The notes under the pieces were generated by a model. The model did no database searches. It worked only from the letters and a program-made list of their open reading frames with translations, and was not told the origin of the DNA. A stretch of DNA of 22,359 bases from a virus, in IMG/VR virus record IMGVR_UViG_3300043172_000322, positions 1-22,359 of that record; one strand, 5' to 3'. Below are positions 7,440 through 13,664 of the stretch, one piece after another (positions within the stretch are counted from its first letter, which is position 1; every line of letters begins with the position of its first letter). The translations under genes were made by a program, and so were the position numbers.

Positions 7440-7645
7440 TTTGTATTGACGCATTCCTTGTAGTATTCGTACTCACATTCACGGCGGTCAGAGTTGTTCC
7501 CCTTCTCGCGGCATTCCTCATGCATGACCGCACCGCAGTCCTGCCAGTGCTGGCGCTGGTCTACCTCACTGACGCAGCCTAGTGAGAGGTACATACCCAC
7601 CACGACCACACCAGCTATGACCCAGAAGAAGAGCCGCTCCATCAT
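7436..7645 (-). CDS. Small membrane-anchored or lipoprotein-like Cys-rich protein (69 aa)
   Basis: An N-terminal hydrophobic segment (residues 5-22) ends in LSLGC, which looks like a weak lipobox (Cys at position 24, Gly before it, but Ser rather than Leu at -3). The remainder is hydrophilic with four more cysteines (HEECREKG, RRECEYEYYKEC), suggesting disulphides outside the cytoplasm. No family is recognised; the size recalls small outer-membrane lipoproteins, but there is no proline-rich region as in Rz1. The first ATG overlaps the upstream stop (ATGA). The second ATG (7642) has better spacing from AGGGG. Confidence 0.62.
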   Translation of the reverse strand: MMERLFFWVIAGVVVVGMYLSLGCVSEVDQRQHWQDCGAVMHEECREKGNNSDRRECEYEYYKECVNTK

Positions 7646-8112
7646 ATCCCCTGATCCGGAATGATATCCTTCCTAGCCACGATGAAGGTGCCGGTGTCGA
7701 AGTCGTACCGCTCATCGAAGTTCACCAGCACGTACCCTTCAGTGTGCCTGACTATGACGATGTGGTAGAATTCCGCTACCGTTGCACACATGTGGTTGTC
7801 GTAGAGCAACTGGCCTGTGATGGCTAGCTCCTCTTCCACCGCAGGGCCTCCCCGCTCGTATGCCTCAAGGTTGTCCACTGCCCGCTGCCATGTACCCAGC
7901 AGCGTGATGGACTCAGTGCTGAGGTCAAGGCTGAAGCACACCTCAGCCTGACCTACGATGAGCCCTGTGCCCTGGTTGTACGGCTCGTACTGTTGCCCCT
8001 CGGCCAGCGTTGATCCGAGTGCGAAGACCGCAGCGATGATGCCGATCAGCACCATCCAGTTCGTTGCGGGTACCCGTCGCTTCCTGTGTTCTTGTAGTCT
8101 GCTGCCGTTCAT
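7642..8112 (-). CDS. Exported or membrane-anchored protein, unknown (156 aa)
   Basis: A basic N terminus (QEHRKRR) precedes one hydrophobic helix (about 20-37), then a small-residue stretch STLAEG that could be cut by signal peptidase or simply follow a signal anchor. The rest is soluble with two cysteines (C59 and C109) that could form a disulphide, and a beta-rich end. No family is recognised. The ATG at 8112 has GGAG five bases upstream and lies nine bases after the AAA ATPase stop. With the next two genes it forms a short cluster directed at the cell envelope. Confidence 0.75.
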   Translation of the reverse strand: MNGSRLQEHRKRRVPATNWMVLIGIIAAVFALGSTLAEGQQYEPYNQGTGLIVGQAEVCFSLDLSTESITLLGTWQRAVDNLEAYERGGPAVEEELAITGQLLYDNHMCATVAEFYHIVIVRHTEGYVLVNFDERYDFDTGTFIVARKDIIPDQGI

Positions 8113-8121
8113 AGTTTCTCC

Positions 8122-9213
8122 TTAGATGTATTGTCCAGCCTTCGGTTTGTCTTCAGTCTGAGGTACCCACCCATCCTCACGGGCTATCCTGTATATCTCA
8201 GCCAGAGTGGTGTTCTTTCTGAGGTCGACCGTCTTGTTCTTAACCATCGAAGCGTAGAGTTCGTTTGCCTCCTTGGGTGTGAAGGGCCTGAGGTGTATGT
8301 GCTGACACATTCTTCCCGGTCGTGTGACCGCCGGGTCCAGATCGAGCAGCTCAGCGTTGGTCGTCGCAATGATCCTGATGTCCAGCATCTCTCCGAGCAG
8401 CCCGTCGCCCAGGTTCAAGAGCCCACTCAGTTCTGCCACGCCTCCGTTCTTCCTGTGAGATAGAGCGATGTCCGAATCCTCAAGGATGAAGGTGACGGGC
8501 TTCGGGTCATCCGGGTCAACGCAGCCAAGAATGACAGGGAGGATGGAAGGCCCCGACAACTCAGCGATCATGTGCGCCCCGACAATGATGAAGGTAGAGT
8601 TCACGCTCGTCACCAGTGAGCGGATCATGTAGCTCTTGCCGGTACCCGGAGGGCCTTGCAGCAAGATGAGCCTGCCACAAGGGTCTTGCGAAGACAGGCA
8701 GTCAGTGATGTGATTGTACCCTGTGACCGCATCCTTGGTGTAGTTGGCCTCAATGAGGTCGTGATCTATCTTGCCAAGGGAGCGGAGGCCCAGTCCGCCG
8801 GGGCTACTCATAAGAGCAAAGACATTGTTGGACGCCTTCTTGGTGTCAATGATGATAGATATCTTCCTAATCTTAGCGACGGTGAGTTCGTTTGTTGTGA
8901 CTCCCCGGAGCTGAAGGTGCATATCCTTGGCGTCGTTGAAGTAGACACGGACATATGACTCAGCGTCGGTGTACTCATTGTAGTAAGTCTTGTCTTCTGT
9001 GTCCTCCTGCATGAGGATAGGGGGGCCAAAGATATCGGACAACGCGCCGTTCACAGCGGCATGATCTGCCGTCCCGTCATAAGAGAAGCGATACATCACA
9101 CCCCTCTCAGACTGGGTGCTGGACTCAACCGTGTTGAGGGTGGCTAGTGTATCCTCAATGTTGTAGGCTTCACACCCAATCCCCAGACGTTCACGTAGTT
9201 TCTTTAGTATCAC
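8122..9213 (-). CDS. BCS1-like AAA+ ATPase
   Basis: 363 residues with an unrecognised N-terminal half (about 1-175) and a C-terminal AAA domain. Walker A is GPPGTGKS (187-194). Walker B is FILEDSD, in the Glu-Asp order typical of BCS1-type AAA proteins. The second region of homology reads IIATTNAELLDLDPAVTRP followed by GRM, with both arginines present. Such ATPases remodel or translocate proteins; the substrate is unknown. The start is set to the GTG at 9213, because AAGGAG lies five bases upstream and the GTG overlaps (GTGA) the stop of the zinc-finger gene just before it. The in-frame ATG at 9246 lacks a ribosome site and overlaps that gene. Confidence 0.85.
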   Translation of the reverse strand: MILKKLRERLGIGCEAYNIEDTLATLNTVESSTQSERGVMYRFSYDGTADHAAVNGALSDIFGPPILMQEDTEDKTYYNEYTDAESYVRVYFNDAKDMHLQLRGVTTNELTVAKIRKISIIIDTKKASNNVFALMSSPGGLGLRSLGKIDHDLIEANYTKDAVTGYNHITDCLSSQDPCGRLILLQGPPGTGKSYMIRSLVTSVNSTFIIVGAHMIAELSGPSILPVILGCVDPDDPKPVTFILEDSDIALSHRKNGGVAELSGLLNLGDGLLGEMLDIRIIATTNAELLDLDPAVTRPGRMCQHIHLRPFTPKEANELYASMVKNKTVDLRKNTTLAEIYRIAREDGWVPQTEDKPKAGQYI

Positions 9214-9356
9214 TTCTTCTCCTTGTACCGCACGCAATTCATGCATGGGTCATGGTTACAACCCGTGGCTTCTGTTTCGTGTCTCTGCGGTCTACCGGGA
9301 CACTTGCCCTTCCCCGGCCAGAAGTGCCTGCCACACTTGCAGCAGATGGTAGTCAC
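9210..9356 (-). CDS. Tiny zinc-finger protein (48 aa)
   Basis: The reading frame starts at a GTG that overlaps the phosphoesterase stop (GTGA) and ends in another GTGA with the AAA ATPase start. The GTG has AGGAG eight bases upstream. The product has seven cysteines in two groups: ICCKCGRHFWPGKGKC and TGCNHDPCMNCVRYKEKK. It is most likely a two-site zinc protein. No family is recognised. It fits exactly into the gap between its neighbours, which is the main reason to accept it. Confidence 0.75.
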   Translation of the reverse strand: MTTICCKCGRHFWPGKGKCPGRPQRHETEATGCNHDPCMNCVRYKEKK

Positions 9357-9952
9357 TTGATGTTCTCCTCTGTGTAGCCAGCACGGAGGTGAAGGTCATC
9401 GAGTTCCTCCTGTCCCATTATATCCATGACGCTCTCGATCTCCCAGAATGACACGGGCGAGAAGTTCCAGCAGTCCACACCAATGTCCATTTCCTTACGG
9501 TCCTGACGAGAGGGCAGCGTGCCGTGGCTGTGACCATACAGGTGCCACGATCCCCGGAAGCTGTGGTTCCACACCCGCATCGCGTAGTGGCACATGATGA
9601 TACGCTGATCGACACCGTGTGCGGTGACCATCACCTCGGCCATGTCATGCACGGCAGTGAAGAACTCAAGCGTGCGGCGGTGGTCGTGGTTCCCTTGGAT
9701 CAGGATGACGTTCCCGTTCAGCCGAGCCAGGGTGCGCTTCACAAAGTTCACGCCACCCCTGTAGCCGAAGTCACCGAGGTGGAACACTGTCTGATCTGGG
9801 CGCACTGCGCGGTTCCACCTCTCAACCATCACCTCGGTCATGTGATCGGCATCCTTGAAGGGACGCTCACAGAACCTGATGATGTTCTCATGACCGAAGT
9901 GTTGGTCAGCCGTGAACATCACATCGTCCGCTGCCATACTATATTTCTGCAT
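9353..9952 (-). CDS. Calcineurin-like metallophosphoesterase (199 aa)
   Basis: All metal-ligand motifs are present: ADQHFGHENI (D16, H18), HLGDFG (D61), QGNHDHR (88-90), MCHYAM (H122) and YGHSHG (H141, H143). This matches a compact phosphoesterase family common in phages and bacteria whose substrate is unsettled. The ATG at 9952 shares a base with the previous stop (TGATG) and has GGGAG six bases upstream; the ATG at 9958 abuts the SD. It lies one tiny gene downstream of RtcB, so a role in trimming RNA or DNA ends, such as cyclic or 3' phosphates, is possible but unproven. Confidence 0.9.
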   Translation of the reverse strand: MQKYSMAADDVMFTADQHFGHENIIRFCERPFKDADHMTEVMVERWNRAVRPDQTVFHLGDFGYRGGVNFVKRTLARLNGNVILIQGNHDHRRTLEFFTAVHDMAEVMVTAHGVDQRIIMCHYAMRVWNHSFRGSWHLYGHSHGTLPSRQDRKEMDIGVDCWNFSPVSFWEIESVMDIMGQEELDDLHLRAGYTEENIK

Positions 9953-10101
9953 CAGCATCTCCCATCTTCACGGCTCATGCGCTGGTACTTACCGCACCTA
10001 TCGCAGTACCGTTCCTGTACGATTGCCTTCTCGTCCTTACCGACGATACCCACCACAGTAGCTTTGCTCCACTTGCCCCACTTATGTCTCCAGAAACACA
10101 T
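9952..10101 (-). CDS. Tiny CFW-type zinc-finger protein (49 aa)
   Basis: Begins MCFWRHKWGKWSKATVV and ends with QERYCDRCGKYQR. Cys 2, His 6 and the C33-x2-C36 pair could bind one zinc. The same layout (CFW-x-H-x-W-x2-W-S, then Q-x-R-x-C-x2-C-x-K) occurs in the 44-residue product at 17974-18108, so the two are paralogues. The ATG has AGGGG 5-6 bases upstream; the gene starts just after the RtcB stop and its own stop shares a base with the phosphoesterase ATG. It occupies a gap that would otherwise be non-coding. Confidence 0.78.
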   Translation of the reverse strand: MCFWRHKWGKWSKATVVGIVGKDEKAIVQERYCDRCGKYQRMSREDGRC

Positions 10102-10103
10102 AG

Positions 10104-11354
10104 TTACCCCTTGATGTTGATGAGTTGTTGTAGCGTGTGCTTGATGGACACCAGATCACTCTGCGCTGCCATCACCGCATCAATGTCCTTGTAGCAGGCG
10201 GGTGTCTCGTCAATCACATCCTTATCCTTCCTGCATGTGATGCCCTCTGTTGCCTTGACGTGATCCTCTACCGTGAACCGTCGCTTGGCTTCCGACCTAG
10301 ACATGACACGGCCCGCTCCATGAGAACAAGAGTTAAAACTATCAGCATTACCACGCCCCTCAACAATATAGCTACGAGCCCCCATAGAACCAGGGATGAT
10401 GCCCAGATCCCCAATACGAGCACGCACAGCACCTTTTCGAGTAACGAATACGTTCTTTCCAAAGTGATTCTCCTTCTCCACGTAGTTGTGGTGGCAGTTG
10501 ATCGCTGTCTCCGTGTTACCGGAGTCACCGTCGGTGCCCCAATCATCCCGTCGTCCAACCGCTGTGTACAGGGCGATAAGTGTCTGCTCCAGCATGATGT
10601 TGCGGCTGTTGAATGCGTAATGCTGCGCCCACCCTACAGCCTCGACGTAATCATCATGGTACTCTGTCCCTTCTGGCAGGTACGCCAGATCCTTGTTGGG
10701 CAGGTTGCTCATCCACTTCTCGCACTCACCCTGAGCCAGCTTGATGAAGTGGGTGCCGATGCGGTTGCCGATACCCCGTGACCCTGAGTGAAGCATGACC
10801 CACACCTCATCGTTCTCATCCTGGCACACCTCAATGAAGTGGTTGCCTCCACCCAGCGTCCCGAGTTGGTACAGCGGGTCACCGAACTGTCGGATGCGTG
10901 GGTACTTGTCTGCGATCTTGTTGAACGTGTGGCCCATTGCACCGGTCCATATCTGGCACGCTATGTTGGGGATATGATCCTGCCATCGCCCCTTGTCGCC
11001 GAGCCCACCCCTGTCTGTTCTGCCGTGAGGCACGGCCTTCATGATGGCCTCGTAGATTGCATCACGGTGCTCGTACACCTCATCCAGCTTGATGCCGGGG
11101 ACACGCTGCGCCACCATGCCACACCCAATGTCCACACCCACCGCAGCGGGGATGATGGCCTTGCTGGTAGCGATGACGGTGCCCACCGTGGAGCCCATGC
11201 CCCAGTGTGCGTCGGGCATCACAGCGAGGTGCTTGTGGATGAAGGGGAGCTGCGCGCACTCTCGTAGCTGCTGTTCAGCCTTGATGTCTAGCTCCACGCC
11301 ATCCACCCATGCCTTCACCGGCACCGCTTGCTTCTTACCTGTCAGTACTCGCAT
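10104..11354 (-). CDS. rtcB: RtcB-family RNA 3'-phosphate ligase
   Basis: A 416-residue GTP- and Mn-dependent ligase that joins RNA 2',3'-cyclic phosphate or 3'-phosphate ends to 5'-OH ends. Visible motifs: AVMPDAHWGMG (44-54), VGVDIGCGM (D75, C78), GGGNHFIEV (H172), LHSGSRGIGN (H189), and CSHGAGR with H345, the expected guanylylated histidine. The length fits the compact phage and bacterial forms. The ATG at 11354 has GGAGG seven bases upstream and overlaps the preceding small gene by 20 bp. In phages RtcB may repair tRNAs cut by host defence nucleases. It occurs here together with an Rnl2-like ligase of different end chemistry. Confidence 0.96.
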   Translation of the reverse strand: MRVLTGKKQAVPVKAWVDGVELDIKAEQQLRECAQLPFIHKHLAVMPDAHWGMGSTVGTVIATSKAIIPAAVGVDIGCGMVAQRVPGIKLDEVYEHRDAIYEAIMKAVPHGRTDRGGLGDKGRWQDHIPNIACQIWTGAMGHTFNKIADKYPRIRQFGDPLYQLGTLGGGNHFIEVCQDENDEVWVMLHSGSRGIGNRIGTHFIKLAQGECEKWMSNLPNKDLAYLPEGTEYHDDYVEAVGWAQHYAFNSRNIMLEQTLIALYTAVGRRDDWGTDGDSGNTETAINCHHNYVEKENHFGKNVFVTRKGAVRARIGDLGIIPGSMGARSYIVEGRGNADSFNSCSHGAGRVMSRSEAKRRFTVEDHVKATEGITCRKDKDVIDETPACYKDIDAVMAAQSDLVSIKHTLQQLINIKG

Positions 11355-11511
11355 CGAGTTTCCTCCACGCCTGTAGTTCTTCAGCGATCACCCTCGCCTC
11401 TTGGAAGAAGTCGTCGAGCCACCACTCTTCTCCGTATGAGATCTTCCTGTTTACATCTTCGATGAACGCATCTATCTGTTCGTCTGACATGTCCAGTGCG
11501 GGCTCAGCCAT
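11335..11511 (-). CDS. Small acidic protein, unknown (58 aa)
   Basis: Acidic and probably all-helical: begins MAEPALDMSDEQIDAFIEDV and contains GEEWWLDDFF. No cysteine and no membrane segment; no family is recognised. The start lies inside the end of the upstream gene (8-bp overlap) with only a weak GGTGA ribosome site, so it likely depends on re-initiation. Its 3' end overlaps the RtcB start by 20 bp and holds the RtcB SD. A later in-frame ATG (MSDEQ) is an alternative start. Confidence 0.65.
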   Translation of the reverse strand: MAEPALDMSDEQIDAFIEDVNRKISYGEEWWLDDFFQEARVIAEELQAWRKLDASTDR

Positions 11512-11686
11512 CTACAATCACCGGGTTACCTAGCCCTTTCACAGACCAGATGCACTCGTTGTTCGGCTCACCATTACGGTACGCCCGGATGGCACCCTCG
11601 TAGTCCGCTGCGACTACGTATGTGGATGACTGGGTAATGGTTTCATCTTTATCAAATTCTTGGTTGAATATGAACAGCTTCATCAT
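11504..11686 (-). CDS. Small protein, unknown (60 aa)
   Basis: Begins MMKLFIFNQEFDKDE, followed by STYVVAADYEGAIRAYRNGE and a short beta-rich end. The pattern (a strand, then 'AADYEGAIRAYR') resembles small phage proteins with an alpha/beta fold whose function is unknown. Two adjacent ATGs are present, with GGAGC upstream at workable spacing. The start belongs to a 20-base segment that is repeated ahead of the next gene upstream. It overlaps the following gene by 8 bp. Confidence 0.7.
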   Translation of the reverse strand: MMKLFIFNQEFDKDETITQSSTYVVAADYEGAIRAYRNGEPNNECIWSVKGLGNPVIVDG

Positions 11687-11700
11687 TTGAGTAGCTCCTT
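11681..11700 (-). repeat. Start/ribosome-site repeat, copy 1
   Basis: On minus this reads AAGGAGCTACTCAAATGATG. It differs at one base from 11797-11816. It contains an SD-like AAGGAG, the codons for a terminal ELLK, a stop and the next ATG. The two copies are 116 bases apart and bracket the 38-codon gene. Confidence 0.85.
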
Positions 11701-11799
11701 ACAGTGCTTGCATTTAGGATCTTCATCTTGTGCTAGGTGGCCCCAGAGGGCACACGGCCACGCCATCGTCCAATGCCGTATCAACTTCAGTAGTGTCAT
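11683..11799 (-). CDS. Tiny DUF1660-like zinc-finger protein (38 aa)
   Basis: Contains CALWGHLAQDEDPKCKHC: a C-x4-H ... C-x2-C arrangement like DUF1660 phage proteins (C-x3-GH ... CxxCG). The ATG forms an ATGA with the primase stop and the gene ends at a TGA overlapping the next ATG. GGAG is 11 bases from the ATG, rather far, so translation probably relies on coupling to the primase. Its last five codons (KELLK) equal those of the primase because the same DNA segment is repeated at both ends. Confidence 0.65.
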   Translation of the reverse strand: MTLLKLIRHWTMAWPCALWGHLAQDEDPKCKHCKELLK

Positions 11800-11816
11800 C
11801 ACTTGAGTAGCTCCTT
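11797..11816 (-). repeat. Start/ribosome-site repeat, copy 2
   Basis: On minus this reads AAGGAGCTACTCAAGTGATG, with 19 of 20 bases identical to 11681-11700. It carries the last codons of the primase and the ATG of the 38-codon gene. It looks like a tandem duplication of a translational-coupling junction. Confidence 0.85.
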
Positions 11817-12644
11817 GATCTCTTCGTATGTGTGGTCGTCCGGTTGGCCCGTGATGTAGATGCTGCGTGCTGCTATGCCAACCTTCTTCAGTTGTCGTTC
11901 AGCCTTCTGCGAGTTCGCTCCCTCGTCCCACAAGAACGTGACTCGCTTGACCCTGGAGTGAACCAGCATGTCCACTTGCCGAGGGCTAAGGTACGATCCA
12001 AAGTTAGTGGTCACTCCTAGGTCACGTAACCACATGGAAACAAAGGTGTTTTCCACGAAGGTGATTTCTTCCCACAGTTTGCACTCGCTCCACCCGAGGA
12101 TGAAGTTCGTGATCGCGACACCCGATGCGTACTTGTAACGCAGTGCGTCAGGATCTATGTCACTGAACCACTTGTGACAATGCGTGTTCTTGTTCACTCG
12201 TCGTGAGTTGTACTGCACCAGCTTCCCATCCTCCATGATGGGCACGATGACGTGCGTCTTGTTGGTGTGTATGTCCCACTTCCGAATCATGTCCCACGTC
12301 ACACCCCGTGTAGATAGCACCCACGCCTCCTCACTGCCCTCTTCGATCTTCGCTGCCTTAGGAGGCAGCGTCACCTCAACCACCTTCCGTTCCTGCTTCT
12401 CCATCCCAGGTACGTACCCTGCCAACTCAGGTGGGTACCCCACGATGTTGATCGTCTGCTCAAGGTTGAGCGTACAGTGGCACCCCGCCCGGTGACAGTA
12501 CCCGAGCACCTTCTTGATGTTGAAGTAGAAACTCTCATGCCCACACGTAGGGCACGGGAACTTCAGCTCATTCCCTTGGCGGTGCTCTACCTCAAACGCA
12601 CCGAGCATCCACTGAAGGATGTCAGCCTTGGTGTATTCGTACAT
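11799..12644 (-). CDS. DnaG/gp4-type primase (zinc-ribbon plus divergent TOPRIM)
   Basis: 281 residues. The N terminus has a CHC2-like zinc site: FPCPTCGHESFYFN (C31, C34) and GYCHRAGCHC (C50, C55 or C57), a module that reads the template trinucleotide in DnaG and T7 gp4. The C-terminal half fits a TOPRIM core: ITFVENTF (E198, where the usual motif is EG) and VTFLWDEGANS (D240, where DxD is usual). Expected product: RNA primers for lagging-strand synthesis with the DnaB-type helicase encoded upstream. It lacks a fused helicase domain, as in T4 gp61 rather than T7 gp4. The TOPRIM motifs are degenerate, so catalytic competence is uncertain. The ATG at 12644 has GGAG nine bases upstream. Confidence 0.8.
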   Translation of the reverse strand: MYEYTKADILQWMLGAFEVEHRQGNELKFPCPTCGHESFYFNIKKVLGYCHRAGCHCTLNLEQTINIVGYPPELAGYVPGMEKQERKVVEVTLPPKAAKIEEGSEEAWVLSTRGVTWDMIRKWDIHTNKTHVIVPIMEDGKLVQYNSRRVNKNTHCHKWFSDIDPDALRYKYASGVAITNFILGWSECKLWEEITFVENTFVSMWLRDLGVTTNFGSYLSPRQVDMLVHSRVKRVTFLWDEGANSQKAERQLKKVGIAARSIYITGQPDDHTYEEIKELLK

Positions 12645-12771
12645 GATAAGTATCTCCGCAAGTTTCGCACCGCCAGTGGTGCAGGAAGCGCTTCCTCGTC
12701 CAAGCGTTCTGGCTTATCGTTATGAGCTGCGCGCCTCCCTTGTGGCGTGCTCGCCATTTCCTGAAGGTCAT
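12622..12771 (-). CDS. Tiny basic zinc-finger protein (49 aa)
   Basis: Begins MTFRKWRARHKGGAQLI and ends with HHWRCETCGDTYHVRIHQG. The CETCG knuckle with nearby histidines suggests one zinc site, and the N-terminal half is very basic, suggesting nucleic-acid contact. The ATG at 12771 is used because GGAGG lies five bases upstream. A longer frame to 12813 has no ribosome site and would overrun the preceding gene. It overlaps the primase start by 23 bp. Confidence 0.68.
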   Translation of the reverse strand: MTFRKWRARHKGGAQLITISQNAWTRKRFLHHWRCETCGDTYHVRIHQG

Positions 12772-12875
12772 TGCAGCCTCCTGAATGCGTATGTGAAGCA
12801 CCGCTTGCACCACCTACTCTTGGTGTAGTAGATGTGGTACTCATGGTGCACCAGCCTGCACTTCCTGACCGTCAT
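12768..12875 (-). CDS. Tiny zinc-knuckle protein (35 aa)
   Basis: Contains KCRLVHHEYHIYY followed by RWCKRC: a C-x4-HH ... C-x2-C layout similar to DUF1660-type phage proteins. It is strongly basic. The ATG forms an ATGA with the stop of a short hydrophobic frame upstream, with a G-rich SD four bases away. Its stop overlaps the ATG of the next tiny gene, so it sits in a continuous chain of coupled frames. Confidence 0.6.
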   Translation of the reverse strand: MTVRKCRLVHHEYHIYYTKSRWCKRCFTYAFRRLQ

Positions 12876-12949
12876 CGTGCCCCCGCTATCCCTATGATCG
12901 CCAGCCACATGCCCACGTACACCACCGCTGTGATGGCTACGATAATCAA
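12872..12949 (-). CDS. Possible 25-aa hydrophobic peptide
   Basis: A frame opening at a TTG that overlaps the upstream stop (TTTTGA) encodes LIIVAITAVVYVGMWLAIIG and a short basic end, a near-perfect single membrane helix. It fills the only space between two coupled genes and ends in an ATGA overlap with the next. There is no ATG and only a weak ribosome site, so it could be spurious. A GTG a few codons in is another possible start. Confidence 0.35.
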   Translation of the reverse strand: MIIVAITAVVYVGMWLAIIGIAGAR

Positions 12950-13155
12950 AACGGTACGTCCGCTGATGGTCGTTGTCGCGTCGGCTCCTCCAGCTTGGCG
13001 ATCAGTAGGTCAGCCAGTTCGATAGCCTCACTCACCGCATCCCCTACCTTCTGCTCCCTGTCGCCATGCTCCATCTTGATCTGTATGAACTTCAGCGCCG
13101 CCTCGAATCTCTGCTGACGAAGCTGCAATTCCTCTGCGAGTTCCCAGTCGTTCAT
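12946..13155 (-). CDS. Small coiled-coil-like protein, unknown (69 aa)
   Basis: Mostly one long charged helix region (MNDWELAEELQLRQQRFEAA, then IKMEHGDREQKVGDAVSEAI) and a short flexible, proline-containing end. It has no cysteines and no membrane segment. No family is recognised; the pattern could support oligomerisation. The ATG follows the FmdB-like stop directly (TGAATG), with GGAGG seven bases upstream inside the previous gene's last codons. Confidence 0.72.
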   Translation of the reverse strand: MNDWELAEELQLRQQRFEAALKFIQIKMEHGDREQKVGDAVSEAIELADLLIAKLEEPTRQRPSADVPF

Positions 13156-13398
13156 TCAGCTACCTCCCTTCGGTGTCCAACCACCACCCTTCAGTACAAA
13201 CGTACAACCAGCGATGAGCCTGCGGCACGGGGCCATGCACTTCGTGAACTTACCCGGCTTCCCATAGCCTGCGATGCCCTCAAGTTCCTCCTGATTGATG
13301 AGGGTCATGAACTGACACTCAGTCAGAACGTCATCCTTGATGCCCTGGATGACCTCGATCTCATGGCCCTCATCACACGCGTAGAGATACGTCGGCAT
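13156..13398 (-). CDS. FmdB-like zinc-ribbon protein (80 aa)
   Basis: The N terminus MPTYLYACDEGHEIEVIQGI and the C terminus RRLIAGCTFVLKGGGW match the FmdB family frame (MPTYEYxCxxCGHEFE ... GxGFxxKGxGWY). The usual first CxxC is reduced to a single Cys (ACDEGH), and an insert of about 25 residues separates LTEC from KCMAPC, so the zinc site is rearranged. FmdB proteins are small and of uncertain regulatory role. The ATG at 13398 (TAATG overlap) has GGGAG five bases upstream, supplied by the last Trp-Glu-Arg codons of the preceding gene. A longer frame to 13470 lacks support. Confidence 0.78.
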   Translation of the reverse strand: MPTYLYACDEGHEIEVIQGIKDDVLTECQFMTLINQEELEGIAGYGKPGKFTKCMAPCRRLIAGCTFVLKGGGWTPKGGS

Positions 13399-13664
13399 TA
13401 TCGCTCCCACGCCATCAGTTTGAGGAACCCTAGTACCCGAGAGGGCACAGGCGCCGCGCATCCCGTACACTCTCTGTCACCCGCCCAACAGTAGTGCCAC
13501 CCGCGTGGCAGGTCACAGTACATATCGTCTGACTTAAGCGGGTTGTCGCAGTGGTGCTGGATCATGCTTCCCGAAGCATCACCCGGGTCTTTTATGATCC
13601 TGAAGTCGTTGTCCTGAATCAGAACCTCGTACTCCTCACCCACGTCACAGTCAACATCACGCAT
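13398..13664 (-). CDS. WER-tail zinc-ribbon paralogue a (88 aa)
   Basis: Cysteine-rich: C6 (MRDVDC), QHHC, DMYC, WHYC, then RECTGCAAPVPSRVLGFLKL and MAWER at the end. The final CxxC-x4-P-x3-[LI]-x5-L-x-x-WER module recurs in five other small genes of this window. Probably a structural zinc protein; function unknown. The ATG at 13664 (TGATG overlap) is preferred over a TTG one codon earlier. The last codons TGG GAG CGA supply the SD of the FmdB-like gene. Confidence 0.75.
   Translation of the reverse strand: MRDVDCDVGEEYEVLIQDNDFRIIKDPGDASGSMIQHHCDNPLKSDDMYCDLPRGWHYCWAGDRECTGCAAPVPSRVLGFLKLMAWER

Noticed and set aside
7436-8112. Spanin pair for lysis
   Set aside because: The small Cys protein lacks the proline-rich lipoprotein form and the upstream protein lacks a coiled-coil; no holin or endolysin is nearby.
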